DNA of 64,000 nucleotides from positions 1-64,000 of the forward strand of contig JAFUCA010000002.1 in assembly GCA_017459895.1 (NCBI GenBank), written 5' to 3'. Position numbers and translations under genes: made by a program. A model generated the notes under the pieces. That model saw only the letters and a program-made list of their open reading frames with translations, was not told the DNA's origin and did not search any database. This document shows positions 35,901 to 44,186 of this stretch, piece after piece. Within the stretch, counting starts at the first letter, position 1. Every line of letters begins with the position of its first letter. This stretch comes from Bacillota bacterium (lineage in GTDB: Bacteria; Bacillota; Clostridia; Peptostreptococcales; Anaerovoracaceae).

Positions 35901-37842
35901 CCGGTCTGCCTCCCTTCTCCGAAGGAGACCACTGCAGCTGTACATCTCCATACGCATCGATCCGGCTCACCAGTCGCGGCGCTCCCGGCGCCTGATCCAG
36001 TTCTGCCGGATCCACGTCCCCGGTAAACCGGTGATAGGAACAGACATTGCTCTTCACCGTCAGGCCCTGGTACTGATCATTGGTCCAGATCACATAATAT
36101 CTATAATCTCCATCCGCTGCCAGCACATCCGTGTACCGGATCTGTCCGGCCGGGCCGTCCCAGGCGTTCAGCAGTTTCCCGTCCCGGTACAGGCGGTAGG
36201 TTCCCTCAAGAAACGCGGACCAGTAGATCGTCGCGTCCTCTCCGTTGGACGTCAGCTGATGGATCTCCAAAGGCTGGCCTCCCGGGGCGAACTCGTAGGA
36301 CTCCCCTGCCGTGGCGACATTGAACACGTAGGGCTCCGTCTGCCGGCCGTCGCGGGCATAGCCGATCACCTTATAGGTATAGACTGCGCCCGTCGTCACA
36401 CCGGCATCGATCTCATCCCCATCGGAAGTGATGGTAAAGGTGACCTTCTCATAGGCGCTGTCATCTGCGGAGACCGGCTTTCTCCAATATTCAAACCGAT
36501 CAACTCCGGTCGCGGGAATGTCAATGCTGAGACCGCTGTGACCGTCTTCGTCAATATAGCGGACCGTATGCCCCTCAATCGAAAGATCCCATTCCTTCGT
36601 CGTATAGGCGATCACCTTATTGCTGGCATAGCCCTCGGTTCCGTCCGGCGCGACCGCCGTCACCCAGAGGGTATATTCCGTCTCCTCCTGTTCTGCCGGC
36701 AGACTTACCTGCCAGTTGTAATATCCGGATCCCAGCTTTTTGACGGCATTGCGCCGGACCTGCCGGACCAGCGTTCCGTTGCTGTAAACATTGAAGTGAT
36801 CTACCAGGTCTTCACCCTGGTCCTGACCGTTTCCCGTCAGTTCGTCTTCTTCATTGGTCGCCGGATCCCTCTGCACCCCATGGGCGTCCCAGTACCACGT
36901 AAGTCCGATCTCATCCTGCCCTCCGCTGCTGGCACTGGCCAAAGGGGCTGCGGGCTTCAGACGGATGCTGGCTTTGGGTGAGACCGAAACGGATCTGCTG
37001 GCATCGCCGGAAAAGGGACTGCTGCTGCCATCGGAGATCACGATGTAGGAATAGGTCTTTCCGTTTTGGGCATAGTAATCGACGTAGACCGGATCGGAGA
37101 ACCCGTTGCCATCCCCCTCCGACATGGTCCGCACGTTGCCGAGATAAATGTAATTGTCCAGTTCGGGAAGGGATGTGTTCTCGTCGGTTCCTTCTCTGCG
37201 AAAGACCGAGTAGTTGGTACAGGTATCCACCGGAGTCCAGGAGATCTCTGCCCGGTCGTTGCCGGCCTTCGCGGTGATCTTCTTTACCTTCGGCGTCAAA
37301 TATGGATTCTCCCCGGTCAAAGTGATGCTGATCGGGATCGTCAGGATCCCGCTATTAAAAGTATATGCGCTGCTGTTTGGTGTGACCTCATCAAAGGGCA
37401 GATGGGCCCCGAGCTGTCCGTGATACGTCCCGGCCGTCAGTCCGGATGGATCAAAGTAGATGAAGGCCTGTGCGGTCTTGTTCGTTGTGCTTCCCGACAC
37501 CACGTCGCTTCTCAGCCGGAAGGCGTTATCCACTGGAGATTGTCCGTAGAATTCAAAGCTAATTTTAAGGAAATCGCTTAACTCAATTGCTGTAGTGTAA
37601 CGAATCGCCAGCCGAAACTCTATCGGGCCCGATGCTCCCTGGGGATCCAGTTTCGACAGATCGATCGTCCCCAGATCCATCGAATCCTTCGCTTTGAACG
37701 CGCCATCCTCCATCAATCCGACGCTTACGTTCTCCGCTGCAAAGGCTGTCTGGGCACTGGTTCCTCCGGCAATCGCCGGAAGTATCATCACTGCTGCTAA
37801 CAGTACCAGCGCCAGCGCGCATCTCTTCATACGTCGATCCAT
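32956..37842 (-). CDS. large secreted multi-domain fibronectin-type surface protein
   Basis: The product is 1628 residues. A signal peptide lies at residues 1-37 (LALVLLAAVMILPAIAG). Multiple fibronectin-III-like domains follow to about residue 1130. A helical region (FIVAR-like repeats such as EKYAEDPRVQAATDAIEDLR) lies between about 1180 and 1420, followed by a Cys-containing module near 1440. The C-terminal 90 residues form a Lys-rich beta domain (GTVTYKVAGGTAKAKKALKL) common in clostridial surface proteins. No LPXTG motif is visible, so anchoring is unclear. It carries three GCAAAGGCTG-type motifs plus one variant. Confidence 0.8.
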   Translation of the reverse strand: MDRRMKRCALALVLLAAVMILPAIAGGTSAQTAFAAENVSVGLMEDGAFKAKDSMDLGTIDLSKLDPQGASGPIEFRLAIRYTTAIELSDFLKISFEFYGQSPVDNAFRLRSDVVSGSTTNKTAQAFIYFDPSGLTAGTYHGQLGAHLPFDEVTPNSSAYTFNSGILTIPISITLTGENPYLTPKVKKITAKAGNDRAEISWTPVDTCTNYSVFRREGTDENTSLPELDNYIYLGNVRTMSEGDGNGFSDPVYVDYYAQNGKTYSYIVISDGSSSPFSGDASRSVSVSPKASIRLKPAAPLASASSGGQDEIGLTWYWDAHGVQRDPATNEEDELTGNGQDQGEDLVDHFNVYSNGTLVRQVRRNAVKKLGSGYYNWQVSLPAEQEETEYTLWVTAVAPDGTEGYASNKVIAYTTKEWDLSIEGHTVRYIDEDGHSGLSIDIPATGVDRFEYWRKPVSADDSAYEKVTFTITSDGDEIDAGVTTGAVYTYKVIGYARDGRQTEPYVFNVATAGESYEFAPGGQPLEIHQLTSNGEDATIYWSAFLEGTYRLYRDGKLLNAWDGPAGQIRYTDVLAADGDYRYYVIWTNDQYQGLTVKSNVCSYHRFTGDVDPAELDQAPGAPRLVSRIDAYGDVQLQWSPSEKGGRPDGYVIFREDGGVRNTNMWHNTWVHPLQEEDADGRYLSRDANTTAYTDYPVWEDDGSDESTEDLSPHRYWITAYNDSGVSDPSEVVEYAADDGNAPATEDTAAPNAPRDVHASLDLKYSDMSDRIGKLRICWNAPKAGEAVSEYRIRVNDGARISGSCPAASFQYDVDLGTQYAVEYDIYSGDKMIGKPIKITVSAVNGAGETAAEPLELTVDGIPELTALASSASSAKLTWTGLIGDSDTEISEYRIWRRSSGSKWTMIHTAASDAERQYEDTGLTAGDTYEYCVGAVDSAGKAHKSKTVKVKPTVRDGNVSGPTDLSAQVSGSDVLLSWNMPEGGALPYEFRLSYQTVDSDPEEWYSEDLENASGDADCAALTEWTNPALWEDYGGETLRLKIYAVSQDGTRSGFSNTVEIPWPGSGAAGAAAWPQPVRPEAEAGDNRITLRWNKSGSGEEASYYQIAKINGAYYNPIYGTAYDAVYTVLASGSGTYQWTDRDVTNGQAYTYILLCCNSHHERDAYDRTYWYDPACEWNAVTVIPSGKTADQKIAENVAAQAEEVLAARPESLSDMTEAYRQQVEELRENYEGLTSYQKKLVGGDLCEAIEELLNDVYRQQTQEKYAEDPRVQAATDAIEDLRQLTLPVSADDPAYPAFAEGVENAEAAWSALPADARMLVENRQILTDAEDLIRQLQKAQADQEAADAYTAALLALELTPEDITEETLDDGMERTIADLRWDYDQLTKAQKALVSEEALQKLEELEAKVHEVQGSGHEHDMKRISAVKPTCADEGNIAYYWCESCGRYFLDAAGEKEVAYEEVILPVDKNAHDWDEGTVVKTPTRDETGLIEYICLLDPSHTKTEVIPRLAPGQTPVVEPADPPAPAKLAQPMTVKAVKKTVKAKKLKKKKQVVKPLTVKNAKGTVTYKVAGGTAKAKKALKLNAKTGKITVKKKTKKGTYKLKVKVTAAGDTMYNAGSRTVTVTVKVK

Positions 37843-37873
37843 ATCCGATCCCCCCTATCCTATGCGATTGAAT

Positions 37874-38236
37874 CTACTGTCTCCCCATCGTCTGCACCAG
37901 ACCGTCCTGGGCGAACATAGTCTGCAAAGTCTGGATGTCGACTTCGGTGCTCAGGTCGTCCTTTTCGGTCAGCTTGCGCTCGATGTTGATGAACGCCTCG
38001 TAGCGGTTCCACTTATCGACCCTGCGCCAGGTGAGGATCAGGACCGCGATGCCCAGCAGGAGCAGGATGCCGCCTACGATCAGACTGTCCGCGTGCCACG
38101 GATAGGGGAATTCCACAAAATCCATCACCCGCACGAGCCCGATCGCCGACAGGATGCAGCCGCAGATATACCGCGTCCGTCCGGTCCGCTTATTTCGGAT
38201 CTTCTTAATTTCCTTCCAGTTAAAAGGCATGTTCAT
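37874..38236 (-). CDS. small hypothetical membrane protein
   Basis: The product is 120 residues with two membrane segments near residues 24-40 and 50-69, a basic N-terminus (KEIKKIRNKRTGRTR) and an acidic helical tail. The start is preceded by GGGAG. I do not recognise the family. It lies just downstream, in the transcription direction, of the palindromic repeat array at 38287-38554. Confidence 0.6.
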   Translation of the reverse strand: MNMPFNWKEIKKIRNKRTGRTRYICGCILSAIGLVRVMDFVEFPYPWHADSLIVGGILLLLGIAVLILTWRRVDKWNRYEAFINIERKLTEKDDLSTEVDIQTLQTMFAQDGLVQTMGRQ

Positions 38237-38286
38237 CGTTCGTTTCTCCCTGCTTTATCATGGCAAAGGTTTCCCTGCATGTCGCT

Positions 38287-38554
38287 TTGTCACGCAACGC
38301 TTATTTTTTGGATCTGACGTGACAATTCTTCGTTTCGTTTGTCACGCGATGCTTCAAATCAGGGTATGCCGTGACAATTTGCGATGCAAAGGCTGAGGCG
38401 GCCGCATGAAATTGTCACGCGAGACCTCTTTTATGCTCTTACCTTGACAAAAGCTCCTTCGGTTTGTCACGCAGTGCGCGGTTTTCGCCAGTTCCATGAC
38501 AAACGCATTCTGAAATTGTCACGCAACACTTCAAATCAGGGCGTACCGTGACAA
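38287..38554. repeat. five 39-bp interrupted palindromes with a 52-bp period
   Basis: Units at 38287-38325, 38339-38377, 38412-38450, 38464-38502 and 38516-38554 are each exactly 39 bp. Each starts TTGTCACGC and ends with CGTGACAA or a one- to two-base variant, so each can fold into a hairpin with 8-bp arms. Interiors differ, but units 2 and 5 share CTTCAAATCAGGG. Spacers are 13 bases, except 34 between units 2 and 3, where 21 extra bases carry GCAAAGGCTG. The array fills most of the 377-base gap 38237-38613. Spacers are too short and interiors too variable for CRISPR. Confidence 0.9.
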
Positions 38555-38613
38555 TTTCCTCTTTTCATGTACTGGTCGCTTGATGTACCTCCCGGTGTCT
38601 GTTCACCAGATCA

Positions 38614-40488
38614 TTAATAGATGATGTTTCCGCCGGACTGCACCTTCTGCAGAAGCTCCCGGTAGGCGGCGTGCTGCATCGCGCATCCGGTGGGCAGTTC
38701 CTCAAAGAACAGCTTAAAGCAGCTGTCACAGCCGATGCAGGCTCTGGCCGGATCCGGCTGCACGCCCTGCAGGATCGCAGGCATGAAGCTGTCATCCGCC
38801 ATGACGCTGCGTCCGAAGCCGGCGATATCAAACCAGCCGTCCCGGATCCCGCCGGCGGCGACATTGGCGCTGAAGGGTCCGAACCAGGATAGACCCGTTC
38901 CGACGATGCGGATGTCCGCCGGCATGCTCTGCCGGATCTCTCTCGTTGCCTGCAGCAGAGCCGCCGTCCCTGCGAGGGGATCCACCTCGGCGGTCTCATT
39001 GAAATTATCCAGGTACCCGTTTCCCGCCGGGGCGAACCGGGGACTCGTGGTGGTCAGGTTGAAGATGCGGATTCCCTTGCGGTAAAGCTGACGCATCAGA
39101 TCCTTCACCTCGGTCAGGTCGATCCGCATCGGCCCGCAGACCGGCGCGCTGCATTCGTCGCAGGCAGCCGCTCCGGCGGCGGATCCGGTGCCCTCGCAGG
39201 TCGGGGGCAAAGTGCCGGTGCCTTCGCAGGTTCTGGGCGCCGCGGTGCCGCTCCCCGCAAACACCGGGTTGCCCTGCCAGTTGGTTTCGGTACTGCCGGC
39301 GATCTGGCCGAGGCCGGGATTGCCCTGCCAGGAGCTCCTCTCCGGATCGGATACCGCAAATGGAGCGGGGTTGCCCTGCCAGTTGGTCCTGGTACTGATG
39401 ATCTGATCTCTGCCCGGGTTCCCCTGCCAGCTGCTTTTCTCCGATTCAGAGACTGCAAGGGGAGCGGGATTTCCGGTCCAGTTGGTCTTGGTGCTGAGGA
39501 TCTGCTGCCGGTCCGGATTGCCCTGCCAGTTGCTGCGCTGCGCCTGCAGCGCCGGTTCAATCTGGGGATTGCCCTGCCAGCTGCTGGTCACCGCGGCCGC
39601 GCTGCCGTTCACTGCGGCAGCGGCGCCTCCGCCATGGCTGCCGTTCACCGCGGCGCCCGCTCCTGCCGCCATGCCCCATCCGTAGGGCCAGGGGATCCCA
39701 TCGTAGGCGTTGAGCCGGACGACGACATCGATCCGCGAACCGACTCTGCTTCGGATCTGGTCCACCGCGCCCAGCGCGAAGCGGAACCGGTTTTCCCGGC
39801 TGCCGCCGTAGCGGCCCTGCCGGGTGTAGGCACAGAGGAGTTCTTTGAACAGATACTGATGGCAGAGCTTCAGTTCCACCGCATCGAAGCCGGCCTCCAT
39901 CGCCAGCGCCGCAGCTTCCCCTACTCTCACCTGCAGCTGATCCAGATATTCATCCGTCACGATCCGGGGCGTCCCCATCACAGGATCCAGACAGGGGCTC
40001 GCGAATGCCGCCATCGGCGCCGGATTTCCGGCGCTGTCCTTGCTGCATCTTCCGGAATGCGTCAGCTGCAGGACTTTGTACGGAGCCGCGAAGCCAGCCT
40101 TTGCAGCCGAGGCATCGATGGTGCGGATCAGCTGCCGGAATCCCTCACAGCTTCCCTCGTGGATCCAGAGCTGCCGACCCGAGTCCCTTCCTTCCGGGCA
40201 CACGGCGGTCGCCTCCACCCACAGAATTCCCGCGCCCTGCGCCGCCAGCTTCTCGTATCTGGCCAGGGTCAAAGAGCTGGGCGAGCCGTCATCACACGCG
40301 TCCAGACCTTCCAAAGGCTGGATGGCCATGGAGTTGTCAAACCGCCGCCCGCCGACAGCGAAGCTTCGTCCCAGAGGGGTCAGATCTCCGCTCACCGGGA
40401 CCGCATACCCGGCCTGCTGCGCCGTCCGCCGGAATTCCTCCGCCGAGTTGATTTTGCTGATGTCAAATGGGAATCGCACCTTTGCCAT
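38614..40488 (-). CDS. Old Yellow Enzyme-like flavin oxidoreductase with a 180-residue repeat insertion
   Basis: The product is 624 residues. Residues 1-270 are an OYE TIM barrel (QPLEGLDA, QLTHSGR, RYGGSRENRFRF, VVRLNAYDG). Residues about 272-452 are an Ala/Gly/Ser-rich insertion with seven WQGNP repeats and several cysteines. The barrel resumes at IDLTEVKDLMRQL and ends with FGRSVMADDSF and a Cys group (CIGCDSCFKLFFEELPTGC) like the iron-sulfur loop of 2,4-dienoyl-CoA reductases. The usual HGAHGYLL is replaced by CHQYLF. The substrate is unknown. It lies after the terminator of the choline operon. Confidence 0.85.
   Translation of the reverse strand: MAKVRFPFDISKINSAEEFRRTAQQAGYAVPVSGDLTPLGRSFAVGGRRFDNSMAIQPLEGLDACDDGSPSSLTLARYEKLAAQGAGILWVEATAVCPEGRDSGRQLWIHEGSCEGFRQLIRTIDASAAKAGFAAPYKVLQLTHSGRCSKDSAGNPAPMAAFASPCLDPVMGTPRIVTDEYLDQLQVRVGEAAALAMEAGFDAVELKLCHQYLFKELLCAYTRQGRYGGSRENRFRFALGAVDQIRSRVGSRIDVVVRLNAYDGIPWPYGWGMAAGAGAAVNGSHGGGAAAAVNGSAAAVTSSWQGNPQIEPALQAQRSNWQGNPDRQQILSTKTNWTGNPAPLAVSESEKSSWQGNPGRDQIISTRTNWQGNPAPFAVSDPERSSWQGNPGLGQIAGSTETNWQGNPVFAGSGTAAPRTCEGTGTLPPTCEGTGSAAGAAACDECSAPVCGPMRIDLTEVKDLMRQLYRKGIRIFNLTTTSPRFAPAGNGYLDNFNETAEVDPLAGTAALLQATREIRQSMPADIRIVGTGLSWFGPFSANVAAGGIRDGWFDIAGFGRSVMADDSFMPAILQGVQPDPARACIGCDSCFKLFFEELPTGCAMQHAAYRELLQKVQSGGNIIY
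39235..39587 (-). repeat. seven tandem WQGNP-coding repeats inside the flavoenzyme gene
   Basis: Trp residues are at 304, 321, 337, 354, 370, 387 and 404, spaced 17, 16, 17, 16, 17 and 17. Two unit types alternate: SSWQGNPGxxQIxST and TNWQGNPAPxAVSxxE. The higher-order period is therefore about 33 residues (99 bp). DNA identity between units is high around ttgccctgccagttg, so expansion was by duplication. One unit has WTGNP. Confidence 0.9.
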
Positions 40489-40503
40489 GATTTCTGTCCT
40501 CCG

Positions 40504-40539
40504 AAAAAAGATGCCGCCGCGAAAGCAGCAGCATCTTTT
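40504..40539 (-). terminator. rho-independent terminator of the minus-strand choline arm
   Basis: AAAAGATGC (40506-40514) and GCATCTTTT (40531-40539) are perfect arms. On the minus strand the second arm runs into six T. It lies between the flavodiiron stop and the flavoenzyme start. Confidence 0.85.
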
Positions 40540-40555
40540 GAAATTACGTCACAGT

Positions 40556-43126
40556 CTATTTCCAGCCGTGCAGTTTCGCCAGGGTGGTCTCCACATCCGC
40601 ACCGGTCTGATAGCATTCCATGACCTTGGCGCTGTCGGAGGTATCCCCGATGATCACTGCTCCGACGAATACATCGTGGAGGAAATAGAACTTCTTATAG
40701 GTCAGCATTCTCGGATCGTCGACCTCAATGGTCTTGTAGATCTCGCCTTCCTTCTTGCCGTTGTCGCCGAGAGCGAAGAGCTCGATACCGAATCCGGTAA
40801 AGCTGACGGCCGGTGTAATGCCCTCATAAACGAGGCTGTCGCCGACGGCATTGGCGCCGGCTACGCGGCCCATCTCCACCGCCTGGTTCCAGATACCGAT
40901 GGACACGCCGTTGCAAGCGGCCACATCACCGGCAGCGTATACATCCGGCAGGGTCGTTTCCATCTTCTCATTGACATTGATGAACCGCTCCGCGGATGCT
41001 CCCGCCGTCTGCAGCACCTGCACGTTGGCCTTGGTTCCGGTGGACAGGATCACCAGCTGCGCCGGGATCTTCTCTGTCTCCAGAGCAACTCCGTCCGCCT
41101 GGATGCCGCTGATCTTCGCCCCCGTGATCACCCGGACGCCCTTGGCCTCCGCGGCGGCTTTCAGGAACCGGGATCCGGTCTCGTCCAGCTGCCGTCCCAT
41201 CAGGCTCGGCGCCATTTCCACCACGGTCACATTGCGTCCGGTCTTGATAAACTCGGAAGCCGCTTCCAGTCCCAGTACGCCTCCGCCGATCATGACGATG
41301 TCCTTGACCTGCGGGAGGGCATTCTGGATCGCGATGATATCCGTGACCTTGCGGATCACGCGGACCATCGGCTGATCCGCACCCGGGATCGGCGGCACGA
41401 AGCTCTCCGCGCCGGTGGCATAGACCAGCTTGTCGTAGCTTCTGGTCTCGCCGTTTGCGAGGGTCAGCGTCTTCGTTCCTCCGTCGATGCGGGTTACCGC
41501 AGCGCCGAAGGTGACCTTGATGTTGTTGTTCACATACCAGTCCGGATTCTTGGTGATGAAACCGAGGATGTCCGGTTTGGCCAGAATGTTCTTTGTCAGC
41601 ATCGGCCGGTTGTAGCAGGGCAGATCCTCATCGGTGATGATCTCGATGGAAGCCGCGTGGTTTCTCTCCCGGGCTGCTTCCGCTGCCGTCAGAGCCGCCA
41701 CTCCGCCGCCGACGATGACGACGTTCACAGGATCGGTGGATGTGAATCCCGTATTCGCTACATTTACTGCAACGAACTGTTCCGGGCCAACCCCGCAGAT
41801 GGGACAGCTTTGCGGCGGGACATCGCCGTAGACCACTTCTCCGCAGACCAGGCACTTCCATGCCTGCGCACCGCCTGCCGCCGGCGCCGCCGGAGCGGAC
41901 CCGCCAGCCTTTGTATTGTCATAGTGCGCCTTCGCCTTGAGACCGAAGCCGTAGCCGAAGTCAAAGGCCTGCTGCAGCTCCACCGGAGATGGCTTGAACT
42001 GAACGCGGAAGCCGTCTTTGTAGACATCCATGTTCAGCTGATGCAGCCGTTCGATCAGATGGGGCACCGCCTCGCCCGACCAGCCGTAAGCTCCGAAAGC
42101 GGATGCCGGCTTACCGCCGTGCAGTCCCGCGAACAGGGACGTGGTCAGATCGTAGATCGGCTTCAGCGCCTCGCCCAGGACCGTCGGTGATCCGAAGAGC
42201 AGGCCGTCCGCCCAGTACATTTCACCGACCACCTCGCCGGCATCAGCATAGACCATATCATAGGCCTTGACCTCGATGTCGCTGCAGGCTTTGTGAATGC
42301 CCGCGGTGATCTGATCCGCCAGCGTCTTGGTATATCCGTAGGCCGCCACATAGGGCATGATGACCACCGGATGGTCGTTCGGGTTGACTTCCGTGGACCA
42401 GTCGCGGTAGACCTCGATCCAGTGAGGAATGTCATTATCGAGTACCGGACCGTGACCCGGGCAGATCATGGAGATGGATTTGTCCTTGATCTTCTCCAGC
42501 GCCTCCAGTACATACGGCTTGAACGGTCCGATGATGTTGTCGTAGTAGTATTTCATCATCCGCATGGAGCTGTCCAGATCCGTTACGGTGGACTGGAGGA
42601 TCCCCGGATGACTGTAGTGGTTTCCGAAGGAATCGCAGGGTACCAGAATGCCGTCCTCCCGGATGTAGGTCCACATGGTGTCGGGCCAGTGGAGATTCGG
42701 TACGATCATGAATTCCAGCGTTTTGTCTCCCAAAGGCAGGACATCCCCGTCACTGATCGGAATGGAGTTGAACTCCCGGTTGCTGACCGCCTTCATGAAG
42801 CCGAGGGCCGTCGGTGTGCCGACCAGCTTGATCCCCGGGTTCAGGTCGATAATCCGCTCCGCCGTTCCGGCGTGATCCGGTTCGGTGTGGTTCACGATCA
42901 GGTAATCGATGTCCTGGATATTGACCAGCGTCTGCAGCTGGGCGATGTATTCATCCGCCCATTTCTCTTTGGCCGTTTCAAAAAGCGCCGTCTTCTCGCT
43001 TCCCTTCAGCAGGTACGAGTTGTAGGTCGTACCGAAGTCGGTGTGCATGATGATATCAAACACTTCCAGATCCGGATCCAGAATGCCGGTCCAATAAAAG
43101 TTTTTTCTGAGTTCCATTGTACTCAT
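40556..43126 (-). CDS. class F flavodiiron protein (FDP-rubredoxin-NAD(P)H:rubredoxin oxidoreductase fusion)
   Basis: The product is 856 residues in four parts. The beta-lactamase-like diiron domain has ligands H80, E82, D84, H85, H146, D165 and H225. A flavodoxin domain spans about 252-395. A rubredoxin has C425, C428, C441 and C444. A pyridine-nucleotide-disulfide oxidoreductase runs from about 468 (VVIVGGGVAALTAAEA). This single-chain chain of cofactors can carry electrons from NAD(P)H to reduce oxygen or peroxide to water. As the last gene of the choline arm it probably protects the glycyl radical enzyme or recycles NAD. Confidence 0.92.
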   Translation of the reverse strand: MSTMELRKNFYWTGILDPDLEVFDIIMHTDFGTTYNSYLLKGSEKTALFETAKEKWADEYIAQLQTLVNIQDIDYLIVNHTEPDHAGTAERIIDLNPGIKLVGTPTALGFMKAVSNREFNSIPISDGDVLPLGDKTLEFMIVPNLHWPDTMWTYIREDGILVPCDSFGNHYSHPGILQSTVTDLDSSMRMMKYYYDNIIGPFKPYVLEALEKIKDKSISMICPGHGPVLDNDIPHWIEVYRDWSTEVNPNDHPVVIMPYVAAYGYTKTLADQITAGIHKACSDIEVKAYDMVYADAGEVVGEMYWADGLLFGSPTVLGEALKPIYDLTTSLFAGLHGGKPASAFGAYGWSGEAVPHLIERLHQLNMDVYKDGFRVQFKPSPVELQQAFDFGYGFGLKAKAHYDNTKAGGSAPAAPAAGGAQAWKCLVCGEVVYGDVPPQSCPICGVGPEQFVAVNVANTGFTSTDPVNVVIVGGGVAALTAAEAARERNHAASIEIITDEDLPCYNRPMLTKNILAKPDILGFITKNPDWYVNNNIKVTFGAAVTRIDGGTKTLTLANGETRSYDKLVYATGAESFVPPIPGADQPMVRVIRKVTDIIAIQNALPQVKDIVMIGGGVLGLEAASEFIKTGRNVTVVEMAPSLMGRQLDETGSRFLKAAAEAKGVRVITGAKISGIQADGVALETEKIPAQLVILSTGTKANVQVLQTAGASAERFINVNEKMETTLPDVYAAGDVAACNGVSIGIWNQAVEMGRVAGANAVGDSLVYEGITPAVSFTGFGIELFALGDNGKKEGEIYKTIEVDDPRMLTYKKFYFLHDVFVGAVIIGDTSDSAKVMECYQTGADVETTLAKLHGWK

Positions 43127-43171
43127 AGCCGTTCTCCCTGCTGTATAGCAGCATTAACAATTGCGGCAGTC

Positions 43172-43717
43172 TTAGAAATAGGTTCCGATCTTCTCCATGC
43201 CGGCGATGGCCGGTGTGCTCTGCACCGCGCCTGCTTCAAACACAGACGGGACCACGATGTGGCCTTTGTTTTCCCAGTGCATCAGCTCGGCTGTTTTCTC
43301 GTATGTCCTGATGATCGGATCATAGGTGTCCATCTGATCGGATTCTCCGCAGACAACGAACAGGCTCTCTCTGACACGGGTCGGATTCTCCGAGCAGTAG
43401 AATGAGAAGAGCTTGTCGATGGCAGCCTTGATCCCCGCCGGCCAGTTGAACCAGTACAGCGGTGTGAAGATGGCGATCGCATCCGCCTTGAGCAGATCCA
43501 GGGCGAACTCGGTGAAATCATCCACCACCATACACGGGGTGCCCTTGCTGAAGCATCCCTGGCAGCCGACACAGGGGCCGATCTGCTTCCTTCCGGCATC
43601 AAAACGCAGGACGCTGTTGCCGGCACTCTGGACACCACGAATGAAGGCATCTGCCAGCTGGTCGCTGTTGCCGCCGACCCGCGGGCTGCCCGTTAATACC
43701 AAAATGGTCTTATTCAT
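43172..43717 (-). CDS. iron-sulfur flavoprotein (NADPH-dependent FMN reductase fold)
   Basis: The product is 181 residues from ATG 43717, chosen because AAAGGA lies eight bases upstream; the longer frame to 43804 runs through a strong hairpin. The FMN phosphate loop is LTGSPRVGGNSDQL and the cysteine motif CVGCQGCFSKGTPC suits a [4Fe-4S] cluster. Such proteins shuttle electrons among ferredoxin, flavins and oxygen-defence enzymes. It sits between a shell gene and the class F flavodiiron gene. Confidence 0.88.
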   Translation of the reverse strand: MNKTILVLTGSPRVGGNSDQLADAFIRGVQSAGNSVLRFDAGRKQIGPCVGCQGCFSKGTPCMVVDDFTEFALDLLKADAIAIFTPLYWFNWPAGIKAAIDKLFSFYCSENPTRVRESLFVVCGESDQMDTYDPIIRTYEKTAELMHWENKGHIVVPSVFEAGAVQSTPAIAGMEKIGTYF

Positions 43718-43752
43718 ATCATTCGTCCTTTCACAATTACGACCTGATGAAA

Positions 43753-43786
43753 CACCGCACAGGCAGACATGACTGCCTGTGCGGTG
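43753..43786. other. perfect 14-bp hairpin between shell gene and flavoprotein gene
   Basis: CACCGCACAGGCAG (43753-43766) pairs perfectly with CTGCCTGTGCGGTG (43773-43786) across a 6-base loop. No poly-T follows on the minus strand (TTTC only). It may attenuate transcription or protect the upstream shell-operon mRNA. Confidence 0.7.
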
Positions 43787-43827
43787 CGTCGTATCATGAA
43801 TCAATTCGTTTTTAAGCTAAGGATGGT

Positions 43828-44133
43828 TTAGCCCTCATCCGGTCTCTGCGGATTCTTCGGATCCGGCAGAATGGTCTCAACTTCGATGTGGGGACGAGGA
43901 ATTACGTGAGCGTGGAGCAGTTCGCCTACTCTCTGAGCTGCAGCAGCGCCGGCATCGACGGAAGCCTTGCATGCGCCGACATCTCCTCTGACCATGACGG
44001 TTACCAGTCCGCCGCCTACGAAGTTCTTACCGATCAGGTAAACGTTCGCAGCCTTTACCATAGCATCTGCTGCTTCGATGGAGCCGATCAGACCTTTGGT
44101 TTCGATCATTCCTAATGCATCATACTTTGCCAT
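43828..44133 (-). CDS. BMC-H hexameric shell protein
   Basis: The product is 101 residues with a single canonical BMC domain ([20 protein letters not shown], then [19 protein letters not shown]) and a short Pro/Asp tail. Such hexamers tile the facets of the microcompartment. It is downstream of pduL in the minus arm. Confidence 0.95.
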   Translation of the reverse strand: MAKYDALGMIETKGLIGSIEAADAMVKAANVYLIGKNFVGGGLVTVMVRGDVGACKASVDAGAAAAQRVGELLHAHVIPRPHIEVETILPDPKNPQRPDEG

Positions 44134-44186
44134 TTTTAGTTTCCTCCTGTTTCTGAAAACTGTTGATTATTCGTAACTCGTGTTTT

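Noticed and set aside
32956-37842. Long plus-strand frames opposite the surface-protein gene
   Set aside because: The minus frame has a signal peptide and fibronectin domains; the plus frames are antisense artefacts rich in Arg and Leu.
38287-38554. CRISPR array
   Set aside because: Unit interiors vary while only the 8-9 bp ends are constant, spacers are 13 bases, and no cas gene is near.
39235-39587. WQGNP repeats as a modified-peptide precursor
   Set aside because: They are inside a flavoenzyme barrel in the same frame, with no leader, protease or modifying enzyme adjacent.
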